This document shows positions 49,529 to 60,189 of a DNA stretch of 64,000 bases, in pieces (positions within the stretch are counted from its first letter, which is position 1; every line of letters starts with the position of its first letter). The notes beneath the pieces were generated by a model. That model did not search any database and was not told the origin of the DNA. It worked only from the letters and a program-made list of their open reading frames with translations. The DNA comes from Sequoia sempervirens. Its lineage: Eukaryota; Streptophyta; Pinopsida; Cupressales; Cupressaceae. Both the position numbers and the translations under genes were made by a program. The stretch lies in the NCBI GenBank assembly GCA_007258455.2, contig VDFB02018357.1, forward strand, positions 22,781-86,780, written 5' to 3'.

Positions 49529-50570
49529 TATAAAACTTAGAGATATGTCTAGGTCTAATGCAATTGTAACATATGAAAATATTTTGAATAGGTTTACCTC
49601 CATTCATTCTAGATTTTCATTGATTAGCTTTGTGCCAAATTCTATTGCATGTATAATAGTAACCATTAAAATATTGAAACCCCATACCATTGTTATAGCC
49701 ATTCATCATTTGACTTTTGCATTCATTAACCTTATGACCAAACCTCTTACATGTAAAGCACTAACCAAGAAAAGATTGAACACTTTGATTCATCATATAT
49801 GCTTTCTACATTCCATATCCTTATGTCCAAATTTATTGCAAGAATAATAGAAACCATTAAAAGATGGGTACCTTTGTTCATTTGGTTGTTTGATAGGTGG
49901 TCTTTTTTCTTGATTCTTTTGATTGTAGATCTACTTTCCATTTTTCTTCTTGTCTTAATTCTTCTTTTCAGCTTGATTTGGAGTTTGATTTGTCTTTGAT
50001 CTTTCTCCTATCTCAAACCCTTATCCACCTTTCTCTTTAGATAATTTATGATTTTCCATCATTTCATTAAGCTTTGTAGAACTCATCTTGAATTTATCTT
50101 CATCATTTCTTGCTTTCTCCAAATCTAATCTCAAGGTCATAACTTCTTCAAGTTTTGAAAATTCTTCATATTTTCTTTTCATTTTTGTATTTAGACATTC
50201 CTCAATTATTTTTCTTTCTTCAACTTGCACCCTCAAACTTGTAATTGTCTCATTGGCTTGCTTCAACTACTCATTGACTCACTTATGTCTTTCTCTAAAC
50301 TTCTTAATTTTCTCTCTCAATTTTCTGATAAATTCATTTTCTTCTTTGAAATTTTCTTTCAAATCTTTTTTCTCACTTTCAGTCCTTACCAGATCTTCAA
50401 GGGCTACTTTGAGTTCTTCATTCATGTTAACAATGCACTCTTCTTCTATAAACCCAATAGTAGGTATCTCTTCTAGAGGATTAGGAAATATTATAATAGC
50501 CATGTGTTCAACCTCCAATATCTTGTCCAAGTGGTTAAGCTCCTTCCAAGGAACCAAGCCCTGATACCAA
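49529..50570 (-). pseudogene. Sirevirus-like gag with coiled coil and zinc-knuckle array
   Basis: From next to the primer site the minus strand reads GLVPWKELNHLDKILEVEHM, then MNEELKVALEDLVRTESEKK, and SLRVQVEERKIIEECLNTKM, a long coiled coil. KLNEMMENHKLSKEKGG matches the segment that commonly precedes the knuckles in Sirevirus-type gags. Four CCHC units follow: NKFGHKDMEC (49808-49850, first Cys now Tyr), CFTCKRFGHKVNEC (49719-49760, complete), TCNRIWHKANQ (about 49620-49665, decayed) and CYNCIRPRHISKFY (49531-49572, last Cys now Tyr). Frameshifts separate some units. It would bind the element RNA in the particle. Confidence 0.78.
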
Positions 50571-50571
50571 T
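50553..50571 (-). other. Primer-binding site of the Sirevirus-like element
   Basis: Read on the minus strand it is ATTGGTATCAGGGCTTGG, close to the TGGTATCAGAGC complement of plant initiator tRNA-Met, directly inside the 5' LTR. Confidence 0.82.
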
Positions 50572-51891
50572 TGTTGAACACTCAAAATATTGAAAAGGGG
50601 GGTGAATCAATATTCTTTTAAACCACTTAAAAATTTAAAAATTCATTCCACAGCATATTCAATCTGCAACAAGAAATAAAAGTATGAAAGCAACCATAAA
50701 AGCACATAACACATGAACACCAAATATTTACATGGAAAACTCAAAATGGAAAAAACCATTGTGAGGATTAGCTCACAATATATTATAACCAATTATAGTA
50801 TATTACAAAATTTCTCACTACAAGTGGACTCACTATCTAAGTGGACTCATTGCCCACTAAAAGAAGAAAAGATAGAAGAGAGTGGTGGCACAAAACCAAT
50901 ATTTGAATTGCTTTAGTTGAATCTAACATATGCATGAATATAGTTCCATTGAATCTCAATCTATTGACTTCACACACTTCATATTAATCTACACTAACAC
51001 TATGCACTACTCTGCATTCTCCTTATACTAACACAATTCACATCAACTATACATCACATCACATCACTATATCCAAAACACTAAAAAATATCTTACATAT
51101 ATATCCACTTCCTCCACAAAAATATATACAACAATTAGGCTAGCCTAATTAGATGTACCATATCAATTATACCTTGTCAAATCAACATAAATACATACAC
51201 ACTTTGTGCCAAGATAAAAAAACTCATAAAAAATCAAAATAGGTTGGCATGGACCCATAATAGCTCCCATATAATGAATCAATACTTATGCAAACTCTGC
51301 AATATATGAAACTTATTAGGTTGGAACCAATAATGACCTAATATCAAGATTCATCGATTGTGGTTCCAAAATTTGACATGTGGACCTCCAAACTTCATGC
51401 CACTTGGAATATAGCTGCCACTAACATGTTTCAACATTCCCATAAATCTATAAAGCTAGATTCCTATTGGTGGAGAAGTTTGGATTCACCAATACATGTA
51501 GACTGAACTAGAAACCTTTGCTGATGCCAAACCAAATTTTTTTCACTCATAAATTCTTCACCATAAGCCAAAAAAAATCAATATATGGATATAATCTTCT
51601 CTAACGACCAAGAAAATTATATCAAAATATTAGAGAAAGAGCTTACATAATAGACCAATGCAGACCCAAAAAAAAAATGTCTTGTGCAAAAAATTACCTG
51701 CATTGATACTTAATCAATTTCTATATCAACTACTTTCACCGGATAAAACCTTCTTTCAAATATCCATTGGATTACCACCTTCAAACATGTTCAAGCTATA
51801 CAAATTGACAACATTGTAATGCAATGCACTTATCCCTCATGATCATATTTCCAACAAATGCATCAATGAAAAACTCCTTATTCTTCCAACA
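50572..51891 (-). repeat. 5' LTR (element orientation) of the Sirevirus-like element
   Basis: The 1,320-bp partner of 43668-44996. Both have TG and CA ends; differences are scattered, so the insertion is not recent. Confidence 0.9.
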
Positions 51892-51896
51892 CATAC

Positions 51897-52180
51897 TTCC
51901 ATTAGAGGAGATGAGGAGAAATTCTATGAATGTTGGCTCTCAAGATGCCTTGCATGTAAGACGAAGGTCCAAAGAGAAATGGCCTAAAGAGGATAAAAAG
52001 AGGAATAAGTCTAAAGGACATTATAAGAACCCCAAAAGGAGAAAAGTTTTGGAATTGTGGAAAAAGAGGGCATGTGGAGGAGTGTAAGAACAAGAAAAAT
52101 AATGTTTATTCCTCCACAAAAAGTCCTCTAATGATGTTTTTGATGCTTTTTTTAAATTTCAGCTAACTCTAATAGTAATG
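51897..52180 (+). pseudogene. Outer copia gag, C-terminal part with zinc knuckle
   Basis: Sequence resumes LLLEEMRRNSMNVGSQDALH, then RSKEKWPKEDKKRNKSKG, a basic linker. The knuckle reads WNCGKRGHVEECKNK at about 52045-52095. Its first Cys (expected before W) is Phe, so CCHC has become FCHC. It directly continues the part ending at 43667. Confidence 0.82.
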
Positions 52181-52988
52181 ATTCTTGGCTTATTGATTCC
52201 TATTGCTCCTACCATGTGCATCCTCTCAAGGAGTGATCTACTACTTACAAAGCATATTATGGTGGAGGTATTTTCATTGGTGATAACAACACTAAGGATA
52301 TCTTTGGTAAAGGAAAGGTAAATTTGTGTTTTAGTGTGTGAGGATTAAATCTCTTGATGATGTTTTGCAGATTCCAAGACTTGCAATAAATTTACTTTCA
52401 GTATCCAATTTGAATGATTCTAGAATCCATGTGACATTTGAAAAATCTAGTTGTAGGTTGGTAAGAGGGACTTTGTTTAGACTTAATTCCTTTACTTTAC
52501 GTAACTCTTCCGATGTAACTATCACTTAAAATTTAGGTATGTTGTGGCACCACAAATTGGGACACATTGGTGAAAAAGGTCTTAAGAAAATTCTTAATAA
52601 AAAGTTGGTTGGTGATATTTTTTATTATTCTATTGGAAAAAATGATTTTTGTGAGCATTGTGTATTTGATAAATAGAATAGATCTTCATTTTCTAATTAA
52701 ACTAATAAGGCAAAGATATTTTTAGAGATCATTTATTCAAATGTGTGTTGACTAGTGGATGTTGACTCTTTGGGTACATCTTAATATTATGTCTTTTTCA
52801 TTGATGATGTATCAAGATACTCATGGATTTATTTTATGTGTTCTAAATCTAAGCTTTTACTAAGTTTAAGGAATTTGAGGCCTTAGTTGAGAAGAAATCA
52901 TATTATAAGACAAAAGTGTTGAGATCTAACAATGGGGGTGAATATTGTTCGATAAGAGACTACTCCTTGTACTCCCCAACAAAATGGG
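52150..52988 (+). pseudogene. Outer copia protease and integrase, N-terminal part
   Basis: Protease: DSWLIDSYCSYHVHPL near 52180, where the DSG loop is DSY. Next, SLDDVLQIPRLAINLLSVSN and SSCRLVRGTLFRL (52346-52485). The integrase zinc domain reads MLWHHKLGHIGEKGLKKIL then FCEHCVFDK (52540-52675). The core follows as LVDVDSLGTS, YYVFFIDDVSRYSWIYF and RSNNGGEYCS (52755-52950), with the second catalytic Asp now Asn. The sequence is cut at TPCTPQQNG by the second copia's 5' LTR. Several frameshifts are present. Confidence 0.85.
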
Positions 52989-53622
52989 TGTTGGGAAAAT
53001 GTGTCTCAACCTTGAAATTATATATGATTTATTGTTTATAGGATGTATATATATTTATATATATATTTCCTAGTTACACCGATAGGTGTATATAATGGCA
53101 GTAAGGAGAAAAATGTGAGCATGTTAACTTTTTCAGGAAACTTCAAAAAATGGCCGACATACATTCAATAATGATGTATTATAAATCTAGACCGTTCATT
53201 ATTAGGTTTTAGATCTAATGGTGGATTTTTTTTGGCCTATCTATCCCTAGAATGTAACCCTATTTTATGCGAGTGTTTTATTATGGTTACGGTAGATAGA
53301 GAGACATTGATGTATTCTAAGAGTCTGATAGTGGTCATGTTGTATCTTGATCTATGAGTGGTGATACTCTTATGAGAAGCTTTCTCTGCAAGTATATTGT
53401 AATCTTTGTGATTTACTGAATAATATTTTGGATGACTTTTGGAATGTGGGGTTTTTCTCCCAAAAGGGTTTTCCCCATGTAAATCACTATGTCATGGTAT
53501 GCATGATATTTATGTTTATTTCTATTTAAGTTTTTGTAACTATTAAAGATTGGTAAATTTTTGCATTATTCTCCTCTCAAGATTAGTGTAGGAAGTTGTT
53601 TTGCTACCTTAGCTTTCTTACA
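52989..53622 (+). repeat. 5' LTR (634 bp) of inner copia
   Basis: It matches 59558-60189, for example TTCCTAGTTACACCGATAGG, TTAGGTTTTAGATCTAATGG and TTTCTCCCAAAAGG. Confidence 0.95.
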
Positions 53623-53640
53623 AGTGGTATTAGAGCTTGA
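53623..53640 (+). other. Primer-binding site of inner copia
   Basis: AGTGGTATTAGAGCTTGA carries TGGTATTAGAGC, one base from the initiator tRNA-Met complement, directly after the 5' LTR. Confidence 0.85.
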
Positions 53641-53730
53641 TCACCTTTGGTTTTAGTTATGGGTTGTTGGGTTTTTTGAACTAATCCATATTTGAGTGCA
53701 AGCTTTTGTAGAAGATACTTTGTGATCTTT

Positions 53731-54520
53731 TTACATGAATGTTTAGATGGAAAGTTCTTGGGGAGAATAGAGGTGGATAAATTTTATAGAAATAATTTTG
53801 AAATGTGGAAGCTAAATATGGAGGATTTGTTAATAGATCAAGATCTATGGGATGCTATTGATGAGAATGTTTCAAGGCCTACAGATCTTACTCATGATAC
53901 TTAATATGATGTTATGGACCTTAAAGATAAGGGTCTAATCTATTTGTGCTTGGAAGACTCTATTTTAATTAATTTCCATGAAGAGACCTCTACACAAAAA
54001 CTATAGAAGAAGCTTGGTGAGATGTATTAGGCCAAATATTTAGTGAACAATATTTTCTTGACGAAGAAGTTGTATTCATTGAGAATGGAAGAGGTGGATG
54101 AATCACAAACCACCTAGAAGCATTCAATATGTTGGTGGTTCAGTTGGAATCAATTGGTGCTAAAATGGATGAGGAAGATAAATGTCAGATCCTGCTTTGT
54201 TCTTTTCCTTATTCATGAGATTCTCTTGTTATGGCTATTGGGAGTACTTTTGTTATTTTGAAGAATGAAGATGTGGTGGGTTCTTTACTTTCTAAAGAGA
54301 TGAGGAGGAATTTATCCATCATTGCCAAGGAGGCCCTAAATATTCATGGAAGACCTAAGGAAAAGGAAATAATAATGTGAAGCATGATAAATCCAAGTCT
54401 AGGGGGAGATCTAAATCTCTTGGAAAGTCCAAAGTTATTTGTTGGAACTATGGTAAGCTTGGACATGTTCATAAGGAATGAAAAGATGAAAAGAAGAAGA
54501 AAAAGAAGAAATTTGATTAT
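53731..54520 (+). pseudogene. Inner copia gag
   Basis: NNFEMWKLNMEDLLIDQDLW followed by DAIDENVSRP (53785-53880) is the UBN2-type start. After stops come AKYLVNNIFLTKKLYSLRME, then LNIHGRPKEKE in other frames. The zinc knuckle near 54440-54480 reads CWNYGKLGHVHKE followed by a stop, so the second Cys is Tyr and the last Cys codon is TGA. The protein would form the virus-like particle of the element. Confidence 0.85.
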
Positions 54521-54544
54521 GATTATGAGTCTGAGAAGGAAGAT

Positions 54545-55175
54545 AGTGACACATTCATTATAGCTTTGGCAACTCATGCAGGTAATGATGCATGGTTAAT
54601 TGACTCGGGTGCATCTTTCCATATATGACATTTAATAGAGATTAGTTTTGTGAATATGAAGAATTTTATGGAGGTAAGGTGTACTTGGGTGATGATTCTC
54701 ATTTAAAAATTGTTGGTCATAGTAAAGTTAAGAAAATGTTTCTTGATGGTAGCATAAAAAAAGATTAATGGTGTGTCGCATATCCCTAGAATAACAAAAA
54801 AATTGTTATCTATGAGAAAATTAATAGATGCGAGAGTACATGTAGTATTTTCTGATGTAGGATGCAAGATGGTGAGAGGTGCTATGGTGATCGCTAGAGG
54901 TGTTAGATATGACACATTGTATAAGCTGGATATGCATGCATTGTTGATTGTAATAGTACTTATGTGAAAAGCAAGTATGTGGAAGAAGTGAGGGTTTCAC
55001 CTTCAAAAAATGGTCATGGCTTTTGGGTACCCAAGGGTGCTCTTTCTTATAAGAAAAATTTACCTACAGAGAAAACTATGTTATGGCACTAGAGACTTGG
55101 CCACATTGGAGAAAAGGGTCTAAGGACCTTGAAAAATAAAAACCTTGTTGAAGGTTTGTCTAATTGTAATCTTGA
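54545..55175 (+). pseudogene. Inner copia protease and pre-integrase segment
   Basis: AWLIDSGASFHI (about 54590-54628) keeps the catalytic DSGA loop and is followed by a TGA. Then MSHIPRITKKLLSMRKLIDA and GCKMVRGAMVIARGVRYDTL (54773-54930) and the zinc-domain start RLGHIGEKGLRTLKNKNLVE (55095-55155). The frame is cut at NCNLE by the first TIR element. Confidence 0.85.
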
Positions 55176-56120
55176 GGGTATGCGCAGGATTATGTTGGGC
55201 CAAAAAGTGGCGATATGATGGGTATGTCACTGACGACTTTTTTTTTACCCAAAATTCATGAAACAAAAAGGGTTTTTTAAGTAGATTCTCAAATTTCCAC
55301 CAATATAAATTATGCTTTACTTTGAATTACGATTAAAGTCCTAATTGATAGGTTGATTGAAAAACATCTATAGCTTTCAAACGGTATCACATTTTTTTAA
55401 TCCAAAAAATGTGTCACATTCTATGCTTCACATGCTATAGGATTAAAAAATAAAATTCATGAATTTTTTACCAAGTTAAGGTGGTTAGACATATGGGTTT
55501 TTATATTTTTTAAAAGTTGTAATACAAAATTCATAATTAATTATTTACTTGGAAAAAAATTACAAAAAAATATGCAACACATCGGGACATGAGTCCTCTA
55601 CTTATATCTAAATTATTATAGAAAAATATTATCATTTTATTGTGGGTAGGGTGGTCAAACAGACACCTACTTCTTTTTTTCCCTTAAATTTAAGTACTAC
55701 TACATTGAAATTTCAAATTTTCATCAAATAGATTTTTAAAAAATAAACCTAGTAGTTTAGAAACTACATTCAATTTTCTATAGATTCTATTCTTACATAT
55801 TTTTGAAATAATATAGATAACTTATTCAAATTTTTATGTCAAGTTGCCTAACTATAATTTTTTGAATTTTTTGCTACTTAAGGGCCTATTTTTTCCATGA
55901 TGATCTTTTTTTTTTTAGACTGCAGGAATCGGGTAGCACGACCCCTTATAAACTGCAGTGCACCTGGTAAAATTTTTAACGTGACCGGCTGGCGCGACAC
56001 GCCCTCCAGTACCACGGGACGGGGAGACTAGAACTCGTGACTAGCAGAGCCGCAACGAAATTACTTAGCCAACCGAGCTAGGGCCCCCGCCCTTTTTCCA
56101 TGATGATCTTGCACATACCC
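55176..56120. mobile_element. TIR element, copy 2 (contains a SINE)
   Basis: It starts GGGTATGCGCAGGATTAT and ends with the inverted ATCTTGCACATACCC, and has TTGA at 55172-55175 and 56121-56124 as a 4-bp target duplication. The interior matches copy 1 in the same orientation (CCAAAAAGTGGCGATATGAT, CACCAATATAAATTATG). A SINE of about 185 bp is inserted near its right end. No coding capacity. Confidence 0.88.
55908..56092 (-). mobile_element. tRNA-derived SINE inside TIR element copy 2
   Basis: On the minus strand the element starts GGGCGGGGGCCCTAGCTCGG, with a box A-like TAGCTCGGTTGG (56069-56080) and a box B-like GAGTTCTAGTCTC (56024-56036), and ends in an A tract (the T run at 55908-55916). 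An 18-bp direct duplication, TTTTTCCATGATGATCTT, flanks it at 55890-55907 and 56093-56110; the uninterrupted sequence is seen in copies 1 and 3. It is far richer in GC than its surroundings. The 3' body family is not identified. Confidence 0.85.
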
Positions 56121-56235
56121 TTGAGTTTGATTTCTATGAGCATTGTATTTATGGAAAACAAAACCATGTTTAGTTTTACTCCAGTTCTCATAAATCTTGT
56201 GGTGTATTGGATCTTATTCATTTTGATGTGTTTGG
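56121..56235 (+). pseudogene. Inner copia integrase fragment between two TIR elements
   Basis: About 115 bp reading EFDFYEHCIYGKQ and LDLIHFDVFG. These are the end of the integrase zinc domain and the first catalytic Asp region (HxDVFG). It joins in sense to the pieces on either side once the TIR elements are removed. Confidence 0.85.
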
Positions 56236-57015
56236 GGGTATGTGCAGGATCATCATGGAAAAAATAGGCCCTTAAGTGGCAAAAAATTTAGAAAAATCAG
56301 AGTTAGGCAACTTGACGAAAAAAAATTTGAATAAGTTATCTATATTATTTCAAAAAATTGTAAAATAGAATTTGTAGCAAATTGAATTTAGTTTCTAAAC
56401 TACTATGTTTATTTTTTAAAAATAAAATCTATTTGGTGAAAATTTGAAATTTCAATGTAGTAGTACTTAAATTTCAAGGAAAAAATAAGTGGTGTTGTAT
56501 GACCACCCTAACCACAAGGAAATGATAATTTTTTTTATTAGATTTTATATATAAGTAGAGGACTCATGTCCGAATGTGATGCACATTTTTTTGTAATTTT
56601 TTTCCAAGTAAATAATTAATTATGATTTTTTTATTACAACCTTTAAAAAATATAAAAACTCGTATGTTTGACCACTTTAACTTGGTCAAAACTTCTTGAA
56701 TTTTTTTTTTTTAATCCTATAGTATGTGAAGCATATACTGTGACCCATGGTTCGGATTCAAAAAATGTGATATTGTTTGAAAGCTATAGATGTTTTTCAA
56801 TCAACCTATCAATCAGGACTTTAATCGTAATTCAAATAGAAAATGAATAATAATAATTTATTAAATTCAAAGTAAAGCATAATTTATATTGGTGGAAAAC
56901 TGAGAATCTCCTTTAAAAACCCTTTTCATTTCATCAATTTTGGGTTAAAAAAAGTCATCATCCACATACCCATCATATTGCCACTTTTTGGCCCATCATG
57001 ATCCTGCACATACCC
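56236..57015. mobile_element. TIR element, copy 3 (opposite orientation to copies 1 and 2)
   Basis: The TIRs are GGGTATGTGCAGGATCAT and its inverse. TTGG at 56232-56235 and 57016-57019 is a 4-bp target duplication. The interior is the reverse complement of copies 1 and 2, with TCCATGATG-type bases beside the left TIR. It is the only one of the three with no insertion and readable duplications on both sides. Confidence 0.88.
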
Positions 57016-57960
57016 TTGGTCTTGTAGATGTTGCTTTTGTTGGTAAATCCACATATTATGTTTCATTTATTGATGATTATAGTAGAAGGAAATGGGTATA
57101 TTTTCTAAAGAGTAAATATGAAGTTTTCAATCGATTTAAAGAATTTAAAGCAATGGTTGAGTTGCAGATTGGAAAGAAAATAAAATGTTTGAGGACTGAT
57201 AATGGTGGTGAATTTTGCTCTAATGATTTTGATAGATTCTATAAAGATTTTGGTATTCATAGATAGAAGACAACTCCATATTCTCTCCAACAGAATGGAT
57301 TTATAGAAAGAATGAACATTCCATTGATGGAGAAGGCTAGGAGTATGTTGAGTGGTGTTGTCCTAGAACAAAGGTTTTGGGCTGAAGTTGTTGCCACTGC
57401 TTGTTACCCGATTAATAGATCTCCTACATTAGCTCTTGTTGATAAGATTCCTATAAAGGTATGGTCAGGTTTCAAGCCTTCATTGAGACATCTTCAATTT
57501 TTTGGTTGTGAGGCATATGCACATGTGCCAAAGGAGAAGCAAAAAAAGTTGGAGAACAAGGCTATGAAATGTATCTTCATCGGATATAGTTATAGTGTGA
57601 AAGGATACAAGCTTTGGGATCTTATTGCACAAAAGGTAATACATATAGAAGTCTTATTTTTAGAGAAACTAAGCCTTCTTCTATTACATTGCAGCTAGAA
57701 AAAAGTAACCAAGAATATGTGATTCAATTTCCTTTTGCACCTAAGAAAGTTGAATCGAGGCCCAAGGATAGACACGAAGTTGAGGAGATATCATCTAGCT
57801 CTGGATCTTCAAAAGAGGACGAAGAACCTCCAAATCAACTTGTTCGTAGGTCCACAAGACATAGATAACCACCTAAAAGGTATACACCTAATGATTGGAG
57901 ATGTATTTTTGCTTTGAATACTAACATGGATGAAACCAAATTTGTAGAAGAGGCACTAGG
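57016..57960 (+). pseudogene. Inner copia integrase core and C-terminal linker
   Basis: YYVSFIDDYSRRKWVYFLKS and KIKCLRTDNGGEFCSNDFDR (57055-57235) carry the second catalytic Asp (TDNGGEF). After a TAG at 57265 come LQQNGFIERMN, with the Glu, and MEKARSMLSGVVLEQRFWAE. FFGCEAYAHVPKEKQKKLEN and KCIFIGYSYSVKGYKLWD then lead to an acidic linker, DRHEVEEISSSSGSSKEDEE, and RRSTRHR (to 57868). With the Asp in the 56121-56235 fragment, all three DDE residues survive. Confidence 0.92.
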
Positions 57961-58720
57961 TATGAATGGTGTAGAATCTTGGAAGATTGCTAGGGATGAA
58001 GAAATGGCATCTTTGAAAAAGAATGATACATGGGATCTTGTACCATTTCTTGAAGGAAAAAAACCTATTATTTTTTAATGGGTGTTCAAGAAAAATATTG
58101 GTTCAGATGGAGGTATTGAGAAATACAAAGCAAGGTTGGTTGCAAAGGGTTACTCTCAAGTGGATAATGGTGAGATATTCTCTCCTATTGTAAATATGAC
58201 ATCCATTAGATTTTTGCTTGTTATTGTTGTTGCTTATGATTGAGAGGTTGAGTAAATGGATGTGAAAACCGCTTTCCTTCATGGTGATTTGGAGGAGGAT
58301 ATTTATATGACATAGCCAGAGCACTACGTGGTGAAAGGTAAAAGTAAGTTGGTTTACAAATTGAAGAAATTTTTGTATGGATTAGAATAGAGTCCTAGTA
58401 TGTGGTACTATAAATTTGACACATATGTGTTGAGTTTGGGATTTAAGCATTCTAAATTAGATAATTATGTTTATTATAAAACTAATGGTGATCATTTCCT
58501 ATTTATTGCATTATATGTTGATGATATGTTATTTATTGGTAGAGGGAAAGGTATGATTTCAAAACTAAAATCTCAACTTGCTGCTAAATTTAAGATGAAA
58601 GATCTTGGTGCAGCTAAACACATTCTTGGGATGGAAATTAAAAGAGATAGATTGAATAGAAAGCTATGGCTTGGAAAAAGTATGTCAACTCAATTTTACA
58701 GAGGTTTGATATGAAGGATT
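57940..58720 (+). pseudogene. Inner copia reverse transcriptase
   Basis: SWKIARDEEMASLKKNDTWD opens the Ty1/copia RT, followed by KYKARLVAKGYSQVDN, MDVKTAFLHGDLEEDIYM, KFLYGLE (the usual SLYGLKQ) and LFIALYVDDMLFIGRGKGMI at about 58490-58560. The YVDD box and the D of MDVKTAF are intact. KMKDLGAAKHILGMEIKRDR ends the conserved part. Stops such as TAA at 58078 and TAG near 58388 disable it. Confidence 0.93.
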
Positions 58721-59470
58721 GTCGACCATTGTGTGTTCCTGTTTCATTTAGAACAAAGTTATCTATTTCAGATTGTCCAAAATCTCCATCAAATATGGAA
58801 GATGCGAGAAAAGTACCTTACTAGAGTGCAGTTGGAATTTTGATGTATGCTATGGTTTGTACTAGACTAGACATTACCCAAGTAGTGGTTGTTCTTTCTT
58901 GATATACGTCTAATCCTGGTAGAGTTCATTGGGATGTAGTTAAAAGAGTCTTCAGATATTTGTGAGATACCTTAGATTATTCATTATGTTATCATAGTAA
59001 TATGACTAAAGACAATATTTCCCTTAATATTCATGGTTATGTGGATTCAGACTGGGCAGGTGATGTTGATAGCAGAAAATCCACTAGTGCTTATGTGTTT
59101 ACTTTATTTGGTGGTGCAATTAGTTGGATGAGTAAGCGACAGGCTATGGTTGCTTTGTCCACTATTGAAGCAAAGTATATGGTAGCTACTCATGCTTGTA
59201 AAGAATCCATTTTGCTTAAGATATTGTGTTTAGATATTAGAATAAAAAAAGGTGCAGTGACAATTTATTGCGACAATTACAGTGTGATATGTCTAGCTAA
59301 GAACCTAAAATTTCATGTCAGGACCAAGCACATTGATGTATAGTATCATTTTGTTAGAGATATGGTCAGAGATGGTAGGGTGAAGTTGGTTAAGGTAGAG
59401 ACTTTGATGAATGTTGTCAATTATTTAACGAAGCATGTGTGCACAAAGAAGTTCAGATGGTGTTTATAGA
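58720..59470 (+). pseudogene. Inner copia RNase H and C-terminus
   Basis: In mixed frames SAVGILMYAMVCTRLDITQV, then an open 113-codon stretch at 59002-59343: NIHGYVDSDWAGDVDSRKST, GGAISWMSKRQAMVALSTIE, AKYMVATHACKESILLKIL and CDNYSVICLAKNLKFHVRTK. The D of DSDWAG, the E of STIEAKY and the D of YCDN are present. It ends YHFVRDMVRDGRVKLVKVET, then LTKHVCTKKFRWCL, a few tens of bases before the 3' LTR. Confidence 0.93.
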
Positions 59471-59557
59471 CCATGGGCCTTTCGGCCCCTAGCAATTAAA
59501 GAGACAATGTTTAGACCCTCATGTTGCTCTTGCAAGGTTTTCGACAAGTGGGATATT

Positions 59558-60189
59558 TGTTGGGAAAATGTGTCTCAACCTTTCAATTATATATGATTTA
59601 TTGTTGATAGGATGTATATATATTTATATATGTTTCCTAGTTACACCGATAGGTTATACAATGGCATCAAGGAGAAAAATGTGAGCATGTTAACATTTTC
59701 AGGAAACTTCTAAAAATGGCTGACATACATTAAATAATGATGTATTGTAAATATGGACCATTCATTATTAGGTTTTAGATCTAATGGTGGATATTTTTTT
59801 GGCCTATCTTGTTCTAGATTGTAACCCTATTTTATGAGGGCGTTGTATTATGGTTGTTGTAAATAAAGAGACAATGATGTATTGTGAGAGTCAGATAGCA
59901 GTGATGTTGTCCCTTGATCTTTGAGTGGTGATACTCTTGTGAGAATCTTTCTCTGCAAGTATATTGTAATCTTTGTGATTTACAGAATAATATATTGGGA
60001 AAATTTTGGAGTGTGAGGTTTTTCTCCCAAAAGGATTTTCCCCATGTAAATCACTATGTCATGGTATGCATGATATTTATGCTTATTTATGTTTAATTTT
60101 TTGTAACTGTTAAAGATCTATAAATTTTTGCATTATTATCCTCTCAAGATTAGTGTAGGAAGTTGTTCCACTACCTTATCTTCCTTACA
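59558..60189 (+). repeat. 3' LTR (632 bp) of inner copia
   Basis: TGTTGGGAAAATGTGTCTC to CTTCCTTACA, followed directly by the ATGGG duplication. Upstream bases (AAGTGGGATATT) are only weakly purine-rich. Confidence 0.95.

Larger units (their letters stand above)
43668..51891 (-). mobile_element. Sirevirus-like LTR element lacking pol, nested in outer copia gag
   Basis: Two LTRs (43668-44996 and 50572-51891) share TGTTGAACAC and CTTCCAACA ends. The flanks CATAT (43663-43667) and CATAC (51892-51896) are a 5-bp target duplication with one change. Next to the right LTR the reverse strand gives TTGGTATCAGGGCTTGG, an initiator-tRNA-Met primer site. Next to the left LTR it gives GATAAAGAGGGAGAT, a polypurine tract. 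These fix minus-strand orientation. The 5.6-kb interior encodes a gag with zinc knuckles and a long unknown region; I find no protease, integrase or RT. Confidence 0.9.
52989..60189 (+). mobile_element. Inner Ty1/copia (Tnt1-like) element with both LTRs
   Basis: LTRs at 52989-53622 and 59558-60189 have TGTTGGG and TTACA ends, and the 5-bp target duplication ATGGG lies at 52984-52988 and 60190-60194. A primer site follows the 5' LTR. gag, protease, integrase, RT and RNase H are in Ty1/copia order. It lies in the outer copia's integrase gene. Two TIR elements split its integrase region. The LTRs differ at roughly one position in twelve by eye, so the insertion is old; stops make it inactive. 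Confidence 0.95.

Noticed and set aside
50088..50564. Plus-strand Ser/Phe-rich 158-codon frame
   Set aside because: Antisense shadow of the coiled-coil gag on the minus strand.
56023..56092. A functional tRNA gene
   Set aside because: The tRNA-like head has only degenerate box sequences, is joined to a non-tRNA body with an A tail and has target duplications, so it is a SINE.
55176..57015. One large fold-back transposon made of the two inverted TIR units
   Set aside because: Each unit has its own 4-bp target duplication and the spacer is copia coding sequence in frame order, so they are separate insertions.
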